Of a stretch of DNA of 64,000 bases, positions 10,618-21,078 are shown piece after piece. The notes under the pieces are model-generated. The model saw only the letters and a program-made list of their open reading frames with translations, was not told the DNA's origin and did not search any database. Position numbers and translations under genes: made by a program. Position 1 is the stretch's first letter. The number at the start of each line of letters is the position of its first letter. Source of the stretch: Desmodus rotundus (Eukaryota > Chordata > Mammalia > Chiroptera > Phyllostomidae); NCBI RefSeq assembly GCF_022682495.2, contig NC_071398.1:94639705-94703704 (forward strand), written 5' to 3'.

Positions 10618-12334
10618 CTCCCGCCCCCCCATCAGGGAAGGTTTTGGATGGCCCTGCTGAGTCATGTGCACAAAACTCAGACCAAACACTCCAAGGGCCA
10701 TGCTTGAGTAGTACCATGGCCCTTTTTCCCAGAGCCCCACAAGTAATGGGACTGGCGGACCCAACACCATATGAGACGGGAAAGGCAGTTCCCAGTGGAA
10801 AGCAAGCTACCAAGCAAATGTCCACTACAGGTAAATAATAACACCCCTATTTGGCGATAAGAAAATTGAGACCTTAGGTGCCTAACTTGAAGACAACCTC
10901 GGGAATATTTCTGCACACTGTGAAACCACTTTGAAAAGGGCTGGGCCTAAGCCCCGCCCAGAGAATTAACCCCGAACCTCAGTGGTACGAAATGAGGAAC
11001 TTTTTTTTTTTTTTAAAGCTCCACAGGTGACTCTGATAAGCAGGTAGTACTGAGAGCCCTTGTCCTAAGCAGCCATCCCGTTACTGGTACATCCCAGGCT
11101 GCAAACAGTGCTTCCAGGCAGTGCTAACCCTTCCCAGCCAGCGAGTGCCCACCTGCCCCCCTTGCTCATCTTCGTATCGCCCCAACTTTACAACTGCAGC
11201 CCCTGGTGTGCCTCTGCTGACATGGCCGACAGTCAGTAAGCATTTGTGAAACTGGATGGATGGAGCTTCCCAGATTTTCACACAAACACTCCTGCTGGAA
11301 TAAAGGGTTCAGAGCGGGAACCCAACGCAACTATCTTCATGAGGTAGTAGCGATGATATAATGATAGGAAGGAGGAAAAGGGAAGGTGATAGCAATTCAC
11401 TGCCTGTGTGTTTTGAGTCAAGAAAGAAACAGAGAAAAAGAAAGAGCTCACAGGTAATACTATCGTGCAGCATAAATTACTTTTCAAATTAACATAATCC
11501 TTCAAGCCAGCTCCTCAGCTCTGGTTCCTTAATTATGACATCCTTATCTCCCAATTAGCCTAATTAAGCTTGTCAGCACCGTACTAGAATATTAACTATT
11601 TTATTCTCTAAAAAGCTAAGCTTTGTTAAATTGACATTTTTTATGGAAAAGCAGTATATTCTAATGACTTCTTGGTCCTACACGTCATGCAACTATACCA
11701 TACTAAATAACACCTAGAATCTGATCAAAAGTTTAAGATTAATTTTACTGCAGTCAAGCAACTGCATTTTGGTTTCTTAAAAAATACTTGTTTTTAGGAC
11801 TGCACTGACATAATAGCTCTAGATTCTGTGTTCCTTTTGGTGATTTGTTTCTTTCCTACAAAATAACTGGATGCAAAATAACTCTGATTTCCCTCAACCC
11901 ATGTGTTTCACACGTATTTGGACGTGAAGATGGCCGCAGGGTAATTTTAAGTTTCCCCACCTAAGATCTCTCTCCAGGAATGTATCCATTTTCCAAACCC
12001 TAGGATTTCCCTTTTCCAAGCACCTGCACGGGCCGCCTCGTGTCTGTTTACGCGGCTGCCTGCGGCAGGCCACGGGCGCCAATCAAGAACACCTGAGGCT
12101 TGCCTCCATCTTCCCACCTTCAGTGCCCACCCGCGGCCAGGCTGCGCATTCCGTCCACCCAGAGGGTTTCTGGGGTCTGCGCATCTTCGTAATCATCTAG
12201 TCTTCAGTACCCCTGTGAGTTTATTTCCGGAAAAAAAGATCTGACCCTAAAGTGTGTTTCAGGCAACTCAGCCGGGCCCTTAGGCTAAAAGCAGCATTTG
12301 CCTACAAAGTCCCTTACCCAAGGCGCTGGGCTGA
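10618..12334. other. No gene recognised
   Basis: The 10618-10830 part adjoins the LTR and has a 121-residue antisense frame that overlaps LTR sequence, with no retroviral motif. The section 11500-11900 is AT-rich. The section 12000-12180 is GC-rich with scattered CpG, just upstream of the ferritin pseudogene. Confidence 0.45.
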
Positions 12335-12905
12335 TCCCCAGGAACTGTCTCCTGCTTCAACAGTGGAACGGACCCAGAGACGCCCCTTCCAGCCTCGGAC
12401 CACCCTCTAAATTCCTTCCCAGTAAAAACCCTCAGAACCATCTTCTCAGCCACCTCCGGCCTCTGGGACCCGCCAACACCGTGTTTCGAGCTTAACTCTC
12501 GGTAGCCGACCAATCATGGCTCCCAGGCCAGACGGAGTACACCAGGGCGGAGACCTCCGTCTACCGCCTACCTCTCTCTGGGCTTCTAGTTCGACCACGA
12601 TGACAATGTGGCTCTTCCTCCCAGTTTGTCCAGGATAAGGGCCAGGGGGCAAAGCACTACTCGAAGATGCAAAACCAGCAGGGCGGCATCTTCTTCCAGG
12701 TCGCGGAGAAGCTGCCCCAGGACGAGCGGGTAGCTCCCTGGACGTGACGCTTTGCCAGGTCCTCCGCAGCTGCGCACTGGGCGCAGACTCCCAGACTCCT
12801 GGGCTGGCCGCTTCCCGGCGGAGCAGGTGGAAACTCACCGACGGGGAGGAGCCCGTGACACTCACCCCGAGGTCAGAGACCACCTGACCTCCAAGGCGGC
12901 TTTAC
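12335..12905 (+). pseudogene. FTL: Processed pseudogene of ferritin light chain
   Basis: Ferritin light chain is a cytosolic subunit of the 24-mer iron-storage shell. The text follows the FTL mRNA from its 5' UTR into the coding region without introns. The 5' UTR blocks are CTGCTTCAACAGTG, TTCCAGCCTC, ACCATCTTCTCAGCC and TCTGGGACCCGCCAACACCG. A start codon lies at 12516-12518. YLSLGF, then FDHDD and NVAL, are encoded at about 12568-12615. KMQNQQGG and IFFQ lie near 12666-12700, and a RDHLTS-like end matches the GDHLTNL region near 12873-12893. A TAG at 12587-12589 replaces the tyrosine after GF. The helix after VAL is shortened, the frame shifts several times, and the 3' end is missing after about 12905. 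It cannot make ferritin. Choice of FTL over FTH1 rests on LSLGF, KMQNQ and the 5' UTR. Confidence 0.88.
12345..12376 (+). promoter_or_regulatory. Broken iron-responsive element in ferritin retrocopy
   Basis: The CTTCAA stem arm and CAGTG loop of the ferritin IRE are preserved at 12355-12365 (CTTCAACAGTG). In functional FTL the loop is followed by a pairing arm of about 8 nt before GGAAC. Here GAACGG follows at once, so the 3' arm of the upper stem is deleted. In live transcripts this hairpin binds IRP1/IRP2 and blocks translation when iron is low. This copy is not expected to fold properly. Confidence 0.75.
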
Positions 12906-13199
12906 ACTTGGTAATTTAGGAATCTCTTGATCTTTTTGCTTAATTCTGGACTCGTACCGGTGCGTCCTTCATCGGGCAGTTTTAAGTATTAATAGCACTT
13001 GAATTCAATAGGGCATCTAATCGCTATTTGCAATACTGCTCCTATGGGAAAACGTGTTTACATACACGGAAATAAATGTACAGCCATGGCCACGTGTCTC
13101 CTTACCTCGTCCCCACACTCAGGCCTCGCCCCTGACTGGGCACCCAGCAGCAGTAAGCAAACACAGCAGCTCATTGCTTCTCGCCTTACACCTTCCTTG

Positions 13200-14120
13200 G
13201 TAGTTTTTCTTCCTCCTGAATTACATCCTTCAGTGATTCCTTCAGCAAGGGTCTTTTGTACTCAATTCTTATTTTTATTTTGTCTGAAAATGTTTTAGGG
13301 GGAGGAAACGCTTTATTCTTAAAAGAAAGTTTAGTTGGCTACAGAATATAGGTTCATGTTTATTTTCTCTTAACAGCTAAGCTTATGTTTCTACTGTTTC
13401 CTGACTTCTATAACTGCCTGTTGAGAAATCTCTGGCTGGTTGAACTGTATCATTTTTTTGTTGGTAATTTATATTTTTTTCTGAAGTTGCTTTTGTTGTA
13501 TTCTTTTTGTCTTTGATGTTCTGTGGTTTCACTAACATGCCTAGATTTACAGTACCCTATTTTGCCATGTAGAATGCGCACCCTTTTGCCCAAACGTTTG
13601 CGGGGAAAATGAGGCACATTATACGTGGGTATAATGATTACATATCATGGGTATAATAATGGATATAATAATCCCATGTATAAAGCTCACAAAACCATGG
13701 GTGTGCATTATACGTGGCAAAATATGGTATTTTACTTATTCTGCCAAGAACTTTGTTGCGCTTCTTTACACTTAGGACTCACTGTTTTTTAGTGCTGAAA
13801 AAATGCTTAGCTACTCTGTCTTTGAATATTATCTCTCCACCATTCTCTTTATTCTTTCTTCCTGAAACTCCTAGCAGGTGTATGTTTCGCATTCTTATAG
13901 CCTCAATGTTTCTTGATGTTTTAAATACTCCAACATTTTCTTTCTACTGTTTTCCAGATAATTTCCTCAGATTTTCTTTTCTAGTATACAAATTTTCTCT
14001 TTTAGCCTTATCTAGCTATTTTAACCTATTCACTAGTTTCAGCATCTACATCTTTCCATTTCTAAAAGTTCTGTTTAATTATTTTTAAATATGCTTTTTC
14101 TTTTTCGGAGTCCTCTTAGG
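13200..14120 (-). mobile_element. Old L1 fragment, minus strand, split by MITE
   Basis: Plus-strand text has the T-rich wording of reversed L1M elements: TTAGTTGGCTACAGAATATA near 13332-13351, TGCCTGTTGAGAAATCTCTG near 13414-13433, TTTGAATATTATCTCTCCAC near 13822-13841 and ATTTCCTCAGATTTTCTTTT near 13961-13980. A small transposon interrupts it at 13555-13727. The 124-residue frame at 13714-14088 is the reverse of this untranslated L1 sequence, rich in Phe/Leu/Ser only because of T-richness. Confidence 0.6.
13555..13727. mobile_element. 173-bp MITE with TA target duplication (Tc1/mariner-like)
   Basis: Terminal inverted repeats of 29 bp at 13555-13583 and 13699-13727 agree at 25 of 29 positions. 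Both begin CC.TATTTTGCCA and end GC.CACCC. TA dinucleotides flank both ends (13553-13554 and 13728-13729), as expected for the Tc1/mariner/pogo superfamily. The inside is an AT-rich set of ATGGGTATAATAAT-like repeats with no coding capacity, so it must have moved using a transposase supplied elsewhere. Inserted in the L1 remnant. Confidence 0.8.
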
Positions 14121-14130
14121 CTTTATGTCA

Positions 14131-14341
14131 CAGGTGGCAAACACAGGGCCCGCAGCCAGAATCCGGCCCTCCACCTTGTTTTATCCAGCCCGGCACCTTG
14201 TTTCCACCCGGCAGCAGCACCAAGCTCCTTGCCTCTAGTTAAGGAGTAATTACATTGATACAGTCCTAAAATTACATTTGCCCTTTGAAGGCAACTGCAA
14301 GGCTGATGTGGGCCCCAGTCAAAATGAGTTTGACATCCCTG
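14131..14341. mobile_element. hAT-type nonautonomous DNA transposon
   Basis: The left end is CAGGTGGCAAAC and the right end, reversed, is CAGGGATGTCAAAC, the classic CAGGG.TGTCAAAC terminus of a hAT MITE group. Internal text (GGCCCGCAGCC on the left, GATGTGGGCCCC on the right, CCTTTGAAGGCAACTGCAAG near 14282-14301) fits that group. The flanking 8-mers ttatgtca and ctatgttt agree at 5 of 8, a plausibly eroded TSD. No transposase. Confidence 0.75.
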
Positions 14342-14572
14342 CTATGTTTCCATTCCTCCTTTTATGTCACTTTGGGAATACATATTTGATAGCCCTCATC
14401 GGATAGTTCTGTCACTCACAAGGAATTGTTTCTCTGGTGTTTTACAATTTTACAGTGAGAGCATATCTTTATTAGGTGTTGCTATTCTACTTAAAGTGAT
14501 CTGTTAATTGCCCTAAGGTATCTCTTTGCTTTTATAGACACAGTCTCATTTATTTCCCTCAATTTTCTGTGG

Positions 14573-14645
14573 TAGTCAAGAACACAGACTCTGGCATCTA
14601 ACAGACAGGCTTTAAACCCTAGTGTTTTCACTTTATCGGTGAAGA
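14573..14645 (+). mobile_element. MIR fragment
   Basis: The 5' part of MIR is visible: GTCAAGAACACAGACTCTGG near 14575-14594, then CATCTAACAGACAGGCTTTA, then AACCCTAGTGTTTTCACTTT, matching the order of the tRNA-related head. Confidence 0.6.
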
Positions 14646-15059
14646 GGCATGCAGCAACAAGTAGCTGTAAACCAACCAAAAGTGGTCTAAGGGATAAGAA
14701 TATTTGCTATCTCATAAGAAGTCCTGAGATAGGGTGTGTTAGGATTAGTTAATTCCATGGGATCTTTCTGCTTCTCCACTCTGCCATCTTCACTGCATCC
14801 CCTTTGTTTTCCGGTTTTCTTCCTTCTTATTTGTTTGACGTCTCCAAGTGCCCATGTACCACAGCCTCACATCAGAGCACCCAAAGGCAGGGAAAGTGCC
14901 AAGTGTCTTTTTCAGAAGAAGGATAAGCTATCCAGAGGCCTCAAGGTGAATTTCCATTTATGGCCAAAATGGTGTTTTATTCTCATGCCTGAACCAATTA
15001 CTTGACAAGGGGAAGGACATCACCGTGGTTAAATTAGACCAACTAAAAATCACCTCTTG
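14646..15059. other. No gene recognised
   Basis: Single-copy-looking DNA. The 89-residue frame at 14736-15005 has no domain. Confidence 0.45.
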
Positions 15060-15205
15060 TGTTGAAAACTATTCAGGTTCTTTTTGCAAATAATAATAGT
15101 ATCTTCCATCTAGGTTTTTATGAAGATTAAATGGGACTGGTCATGTACACACTTAGCATAGTGCCTGAAACATAAGTACCCAGTAAATATTAACTATTAA
15201 TGTGG
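15060..15205 (+). mobile_element. MIR fragment
   Basis: The 3' half of MIR is visible: TATGAAGATTAAATGGGACT near 15119-15138, then TTAGCATAGTGCCTGAAACA near 15153-15172, then CAGTAAATATTAACTATTAA near 15181-15200. Confidence 0.65.
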
Positions 15206-15974
15206 CATCTAATTCTCAATAAACCTTGTAACTAGATACTCTTTCTGCTACCTCATCTGACACTCTCTCCTCCTCTAGCAGCTAACATATGATCTATAAT
15301 AATCTACACATGATTAAAAGGTTTGCTTTATGTTTGAATCACCGAGCTTCTTCTTTTCTGTGGTCCCTTTGCCATTTATCCAATTCACTTGAAGAGAAGT
15401 ACAAAAGTAGACCTAACGCTAAATTACAAGACTGACACACACTGAGGATAATAGGAAAATTAGAATAATTCTGGCTGTAACACAGCTTTCTCCATGTGAA
15501 GTGTCCAAGTATAATATTTGCTTTTACAATAAACTGCTGCAGTCTCATGTCTGGGTAATAGTCCACCGTGACCCTCAGGTCTGGCTGGGCTAAGCAGGCC
15601 ATTCCCCTTGCAATTGCTTTTTCTTGGCTGTGTATTTCCTTCTGGGTGATCCGGGGTAAGTGTTTATATGGTGCACACACAAAATAAAGGTTTCTTCCAG
15701 AGAACTGCCTCAGGTGCCTTTGAAACAGAACATCAAAAAGAGCAATCTTTCAAATATAAAGTTGTATCAGCTTCATACGGCAATATTGTCTTTGCAATTA
15801 TATGTAACCCAGAAATGATGCAGGAAATGCTATGTGTTGGAAAAGAAATGTATTAGTTCAATGTCCACATGTCTTACATGAGACGAGTGAAGTATGTAGA
15901 AGTCATCTGGGAATTCCAGGAGGTTCGTGTTCTTTAGGTGTTTTGCAATGGTTCCTTTGAGCAACTCCTCTTTT
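15206..15974. other. No gene recognised
   Basis: The frames at 15339-15680 (minus, 113 residues) and 15668-15856 (plus) have no recognisable domain, and no splice or promoter context supports them. Confidence 0.45.
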
Positions 15975-16070
15975 TTATTCTTCAGTTACAGTTTCTTGCA
16001 CTATTATTTTATATTGGTTTCAGGTGTACAGCACAGTGAGCAATTCTTCAGGGTAATTTCAATAATACCA
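15975..16070 (-). mobile_element. Short L1 3' UTR piece, minus strand
   Basis: Plus-strand ATATTGGTTTCAGGTGTACA near 16011-16030 followed by GCACAGTGAGCAATTCTTCA is the reverse of the L1 3' end wording (TGTACACCTGAAACC). Confidence 0.5.
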
Positions 16071-16420
16071 TCTTTGTAAGCCAGTCCATGAGGGACAAGA
16101 GAAAAAGCCCGGCCTAGGAATTAGGAGAGCGGGTTCCAGATCCCCTCATCAGTTCCTGCTGATTATTTGTGCAGCCTGAGGCAGTTTACATGTCCTTGAA
16201 CCTAGGTCTCCTCATTCCTCAGGCCAACCTCTGTAGCTCTGGTATGCCCAGTGGGGCTGACATCACTGGCCTCAGGCACGTCCTCCAGCAAGGTGCTTGG
16301 AAAGCAAAGCAAACACGTCCGCAGGTTCCCCTCCCCCTGCCCCCTGCACAGACAAGTGAGCTGTGTCACGTGATCCCTTGGTTGTGAAGTCCGCTTATGT
16401 GTGTCCAAAGGGTAGTGAGT
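16071..16420. other. No gene recognised
   Basis: A 150-residue minus-strand frame (16202-16654) spans this region and the adjacent SINE. It includes reversed SINE sequence, so it is not a gene. Confidence 0.5.
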
Positions 16421-16592
16421 GCCCTGGCTGGCGTGGCTCAGTTGGTTGGACACGGTTCCATTCCCCATCAGGGTATGAGCCTCGGTTGCAGTTCCATCCT
16501 GGGTTGAGTCACGTGTGAGAAGCAACCAACCTGATGTTTCTCCCCCTCTCTTTATCTCCCCCTCTCTAAAAAAATTCATAAATTTTTTTAAA
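16421..16592 (+). mobile_element. VES-type bat SINE
   Basis: The head gccctggctggcgtggctc starts at 16421. It is followed by CAGTTGGTTGGACACG, the TGATGTTTCTCCCCCTCTCT tail region near 16532-16551 and a final A-run. A part between the A and B boxes is missing relative to other copies. No clear TSD. Confidence 0.88.
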
Positions 16593-16969
16593 AGAGCAGT
16601 TTCTTGTTTATTTTGAAGATGTGCATTGTCTATGTGCAGATGGGACAGTAGCAAGAGCTGTCAGGAAATAGCCGAAGAAGATATCTCAGTATTTGTGATG
16701 AGCCAATGGCACAAGGTCCCAGAGATCATTCAGAAACTCTCCGTCCACACACGTCCTCATTTTTCACATTAGAAAACATGGCTGTGCCAGGCTGGGTGGA
16801 GATGGAAGAAGACTGGAGCCCAGATCGCTTGTCTCCGAGACGCTGTAATTTTCAGTAAAGCGTGCTGTGTCTTCCAAACAGTGTCACCATCAGGGGCTAG
16901 GCACTAATATGAATACAAAACACAAAGATTATGTTCACAGGGCTTCACAGTCTGTAAGCAACTCCCTCC
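16593..16969. other. No gene recognised
   Basis: Single-copy-looking DNA. The segment near 16890-16960 has weak L2-like wording, but too little to call. Confidence 0.45.
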
Positions 16970-17110
16970 TCCATTACTTCAGTTGAGCCTCACCACGAAG
17001 AAAGCTGACACTTGGAAGGATTGAGTGACTCACCCAGTGTCACTCGCCAGGTGGTAAGAGTTGGCCTCGGAGTCCAACTCCTTTGATTCCTGGTCTTCTA
17101 CATTTCCTGG
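16970..17110 (-). mobile_element. MIR fragment, minus strand
   Basis: Plus-strand order GATTGAGTGACTCACCCAGT near 17020-17039, CACTCGCCAGGTGGTAAGAG near 17041-17060 and GAGTCCAACTCCTTTGATTC near 17070-17089 is the reverse MIR core (aggttaagtgacttgccca type), highly diverged. Confidence 0.55.
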
Positions 17111-17394
17111 ATGTAGCCCTGCCTTCCCCCAAACAGGCTGATGAGCAAGAAATGAAGTAGATCTTTCCACTGCCTCTGGCTGCCGGGGGATCAAACTGAA
17201 AAGGGTTGGTCCATTTGGCAATATACTCCACGCTATTCCCATGTTCTAATCTACTAATATCAACACTATAATTAAGTTTACTTTTAGGAAACTCCAGAGC
17301 AGGAAACCAACCAGAAGCCAGATGTTCCAGCTGATTCTTTTTTTTTTTCTCTCTCTCCCTTTTGGTGCTCTGAAATGGCTCATTAATACTTTTC

Positions 17395-17640
17395 TTCTTT
17401 CTTTTTTTTTTAGGTTTCTATTTTCCTTTTAATTACTTTATTGGGGTGACACTAGTTAACAAAATTATACAAGTTTCAGGGGCCTAATTCTACAACACAT
17501 CATCTGTACGCTGTACTGTGTGTTCACCGCCCCAAGTCATGTCTCCTTCTGTCACCATCTATCCCCCCTTACCCTCCTCCATCTCCCCCAAGCCCCTCCC
17601 AGGCAGGCGCCACACTGTTGTCTGTGCCCGTGAACACTTT
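17395..17640 (-). mobile_element. L1 3' UTR, minus strand
   Basis: After a T-run (reverse of the polyA tail) comes ACTTTATTGGGGTGACACTA near 17434-17453, AATTCTACAACACATCATCT near 17486-17505 and CACCGCCCCAAGTCATGTCT near 17526-17545. This is the reverse of the bat/laurasiatherian L1 3' UTR. 5' truncated, with no ORF2. Confidence 0.75.
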
Positions 17641-17799
17641 TAGTTATGTTAATATGCAATTATATAAATGGGAGGTTCGCACAGACAAAATCACTAGACA
17701 AGGAATTTTTTGATCCAAAGTTTTCTCATCACATGATACTGAAAATGTCTTACATTTGCAATAAGGAGGTGCCGCGCAGCAGTCACAGGGTAGGGCTCA

Positions 17800-17998
17800 A
17801 GTAGTCACATCCGGGTTTAAATTATGCCTCTTTTTCTAGATTTGTGACCCTGTTAGAGTTATCGTTCATTATACGGAGATAAAATTGTAGAACATACATC
17901 ATAAAGTTCTTAAGAGAACTAATTGTGCTAATACCTATAAAGGGCTTAAAGTTGTACCAAGCACACAGCAAGCAATAAATGTTGGGTATTATTATTCA
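17800..17998 (+). mobile_element. MIR, plus strand
   Basis: GTAGTCACATCCGGGTTTAA near 17800-17819, TTTCTAGATTTGTGACCCTG near 17832-17851 and TACCAAGCACACAGCAAGCA near 17956-17975 followed by ATAAATGTTGGGTATTATTA fit MIR from core to 3' end. It abuts another MIR in the opposite direction. Confidence 0.65.
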
Positions 17999-18002
17999 TA
18001 TA

Positions 18003-18090
18003 TAAGGTGTCACATTACCCTCATTTTACAAACAAGGAAACTGAGATTCAGAGAGGTTAGTGGCTTTCCTAAACCTACAGAGTCTTAAAT
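18003..18090 (-). mobile_element. MIR fragment, minus strand
   Basis: CTCATTTTACAAACAAGGAA near 18020-18039 then ACTGAGATTCAGAGAGGTTA and GTGGCTTTCC is the reverse of the most conserved MIR core. The 3' ends of this and the previous MIR lie next to each other. Confidence 0.75.
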
Positions 18091-19587
18091 GCCCTTAGGG
18101 GAACTTATTTGCTAAAACCTTATTGAAGATTAATTGGTGTCAGGCTGAAAGCACAAACCACAATAGGCAGAGACACGAGGAGGAATAACAGGCAGGCAGG
18201 GGTAGAGGGGTCGGGGGAGGAAGGGCGGGATCCCTGAAGGACCACGTGAGAGAACACAGAGCTGAATGTCCCCAGCTTCACGTTTTGCTATATTTAATAA
18301 GTGACCCTGCTAACCTCAAGTGCTTTGGCCTTCCCCCGAAGCATGACAAGCACAGAAGAATCAGATCACGTGGAAAGACGCATTTTAGGTCACCTCTAGG
18401 AGGACAACCTGTTGTGCCTAGGTCTCTACCATGTGACCTGTTTAAATCTGAGAGCATGTCAGTCATGCGGGCCTTAGGATAGGAATACTCTTAGCTGATA
18501 GTAAGGGAAAAAAATCAATTAAATTATCAACTAAATGATCTATGGCATTGTTGCTATTGTTTTAATTTCCCATCTGTCTTGGACCGGTCAATACCTGTTC
18601 GGACAAATCTACTGCAGTGGCTTAACGACAATATTGAAGTACTATAGAAGTGCCTAAACCCCTATTCACAATTTCTGCTTCTAGCTCTTCACAGAGCAGT
18701 AACGAACAGCTTGTGAACCAGCACATTCTGCTCACATTTTGAGTATTATTGACATACCTATAGGTATTGTCAACTTCCTGAGGGACCCAGGGCTTATCTG
18801 GGGACTCCATGTTATTAGAAAAGACCTAGATATTTGTATTATCCCATTTATCCCTAGTATGCACAGAATACTCGTTTCTGTCCCCAAGTTTGTAATCTCC
18901 TGGCCAAAAGCCTCCAGAGCCCCTAATGTCACCTCCTCATTCACCATTATCCAAAGCAGGAAGGGAAGAGTAAGGGCAAAGGGACTTTCTCCTCATGTGA
19001 TCTGTTTCACTCAGTGAGGAGTCTCTTGGCTAAAAGCTCTCCAAAGATCCCCCAACTCACCCAAAACTGTCCCTATACCACACGTGCAAAGGCAAATGGG
19101 ATCGAATGAGGTGGATTGAGGGTTGAATGAGGCGGATAAGGATCCAGTCCACCTGGGGATCGTCAGCACTTGCCACCTGAACAAAATCAGTGCCTTGGGC
19201 AGGGAAGAAGAAGGAACGCTGGTTGATAAGAACTGAAGTGTCAGCCACAGAAGTCTTGACTCAGCCGAGACCACGCGAGGCTCACGGAAGTCTGCCGTCA
19301 GGGAGACTGTGGCATTCTGCAGCAGGATAAAAGACGTACTTGAACTGTTGAATGCAATGTCGGCTTCTTACCCACTAGGAACTTCTGGAATTCAGAGACA
19401 CACAGAAGGCAGATCTCCCATTCATTACCTCCTGGGCAGTTTTTTTTTTTAATAACATCATAAACCTCCTTTTTCCTGTTTGTGAAAGGGGCTGATACCA
19501 GGACTATCCTCGGAGGTGTGTTATAAAGACTTTAAAAGTTAACAGAAAGCACTCAGAGGATGAAAATTAGATGGTGGCACACTTCCA
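18091..19587. other. No gene recognised
   Basis: Several short overlapping frames (62-92 residues) on both strands, none with a domain. A T-run lies at 19441-19450. Confidence 0.5.
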
Positions 19588-21078
19588 GTCAGGAAGTCAG
19601 GGTAGGTGGACACTGCATACACCTCCTCCCACGACCACGTCAAAATTGCAACCAAAGTATGGAACAATAAGCCTGGATGACCATTGGAAGACTAGCTGAA
19701 CAGAAGCCCAGTCACTAAGGACATAAAGAAGAAGCCACACTGAGAGTGGTAGGAGGAGCAGAGAGGGAAACAGGCTAGCCCCTGTACCCTGTGTGGCAGC
19801 TGAGAATCCCCCCTGAAGAGGAGGGGCCTTGGTGCATGCTGGGCTCCACGGTCCACAACACCAGTGCCGGGAAAAGGAGCCACATAATATCTGGCTGAGA
19901 AAATTAGCGGGCATTCCAACCATCCTGGTGAGACAAAAGGCTGCTGGAAACCCAGGTGTCCTCTTAAAGGGCCAATGCACAAACCTCACTCTTAGACACT
20001 CACCTTGGGCTATGGCAGAGAGACAGTGGCTCAGGTGGGGCGGGGTAGGGAGGGCGACAGAGACATACAGGGAGAAATTGACTTGTGTGGCTTTGGGGCA
20101 AGGACCGGAGGGACTGCCACCATTGTTCCTGTGCTGAGCCTTCTCTAGGCTGCCAACGGATGCATTGTTTCCTGTGTTGCGCCCTCCACACACTCGACCA
20201 AATCTTCATTAACCTGGTGTACACCGCTAGTTCCCTCTTGATGACTCCTGACACCCCACCCCACCACAAAGATCCACAGGCCCTGGGCAGGTGGCAGCTG
20301 GCCTCGGCATACCCTGAGACTTTTGCTGAGTGGTCTCAGGCCCAGCAGCAGTGTCAAATCTGAACCTGTATTTACCTGATGAACACCATTTGTCCCACCC
20401 TGGAGACTCCCTCAGATCATGCCTCACCAACTCACATGCCGTCGGAGACTCTATCAGTGACTGACCCTCCCCTGCAGCCTGCAGGCAGTGGCAGGTTTCA
20501 GGATGCTTGGGCCTTCACTGACCAGCCCCAGGCCTGATACTGGTGACAGCCAACTGTAGTTCTCAGCGTGGCCCCTCCCGTGCACATCCAGACCTAGCAC
20601 AGGCAGGTACCAACCCCAGGTCGCTCTGTAGCTCCTAACAGGTAGCCCCAGGATGACCACAGGCAGCGTCTGACATTGACCTGAACCAAAGTCTCTCCCA
20701 AGAGGCTCTAGAACCAACACACCTGAGGGCCGACTTCAGACCACAACAGAGCACCACCCAATTAGCTTCATAAGCAACACCCCCAAAGGAAGGTCTCCAC
20801 AGGCACCAGACCCTGCTGGGGCAAATCCCATTCCACGGGGTCATGACCAGTCCTCACAGCCAGCCCACTGATGTGCCAGCAGCAATCGAGACTCAACTTC
20901 AACAGGAGAGCATACACATCTACACAGAAAACACTCCTGGAGCACCTGGCTCGGATGATAAGGGAGATTGTGCCATTGGGCCCCACAGGACATCTACTAC
21001 ATAAGACCACCCATTCAAGGCTAGAAGACATAGCAGATCTACCTAATACACAGAAACAAACACAGAGAGGCAGCTAAA
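19588..21078 (+). mobile_element. L1 5' UTR
   Basis: Text aligns with the L1 5' UTR at 5725-6306 and continues much further, with the CCAGCCCAGG.CTG-type wording of carnivore/bat L1 5' UTRs. It runs into an L1 ORF1 start at 21079. Antisense frames of 198 residues (19597-20193) and 96 residues (19692-19982), and several plus frames, come from this GC-rich untranslated region and are not genes. Confidence 0.82.

Noticed and set aside
12446..12883. 145-residue minus-strand open frame
   Set aside because: Antisense to the ferritin pseudogene. The sense strand explains the sequence.
13714..14088. 124-residue hydrophobic plus-strand frame resembling a membrane protein
   Set aside because: The Phe/Leu/Ser richness comes from the T-rich reverse strand of an L1 remnant.
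16202..16654. 150-residue minus-strand open frame
   Set aside because: It runs through a reversed SINE and flanking DNA, with no domain.
19597..20193. 198-residue minus-strand open frame, the longest in the window
   Set aside because: It lies antisense to the L1 5' UTR, which is GC-rich. It has no domain and is not a gene.
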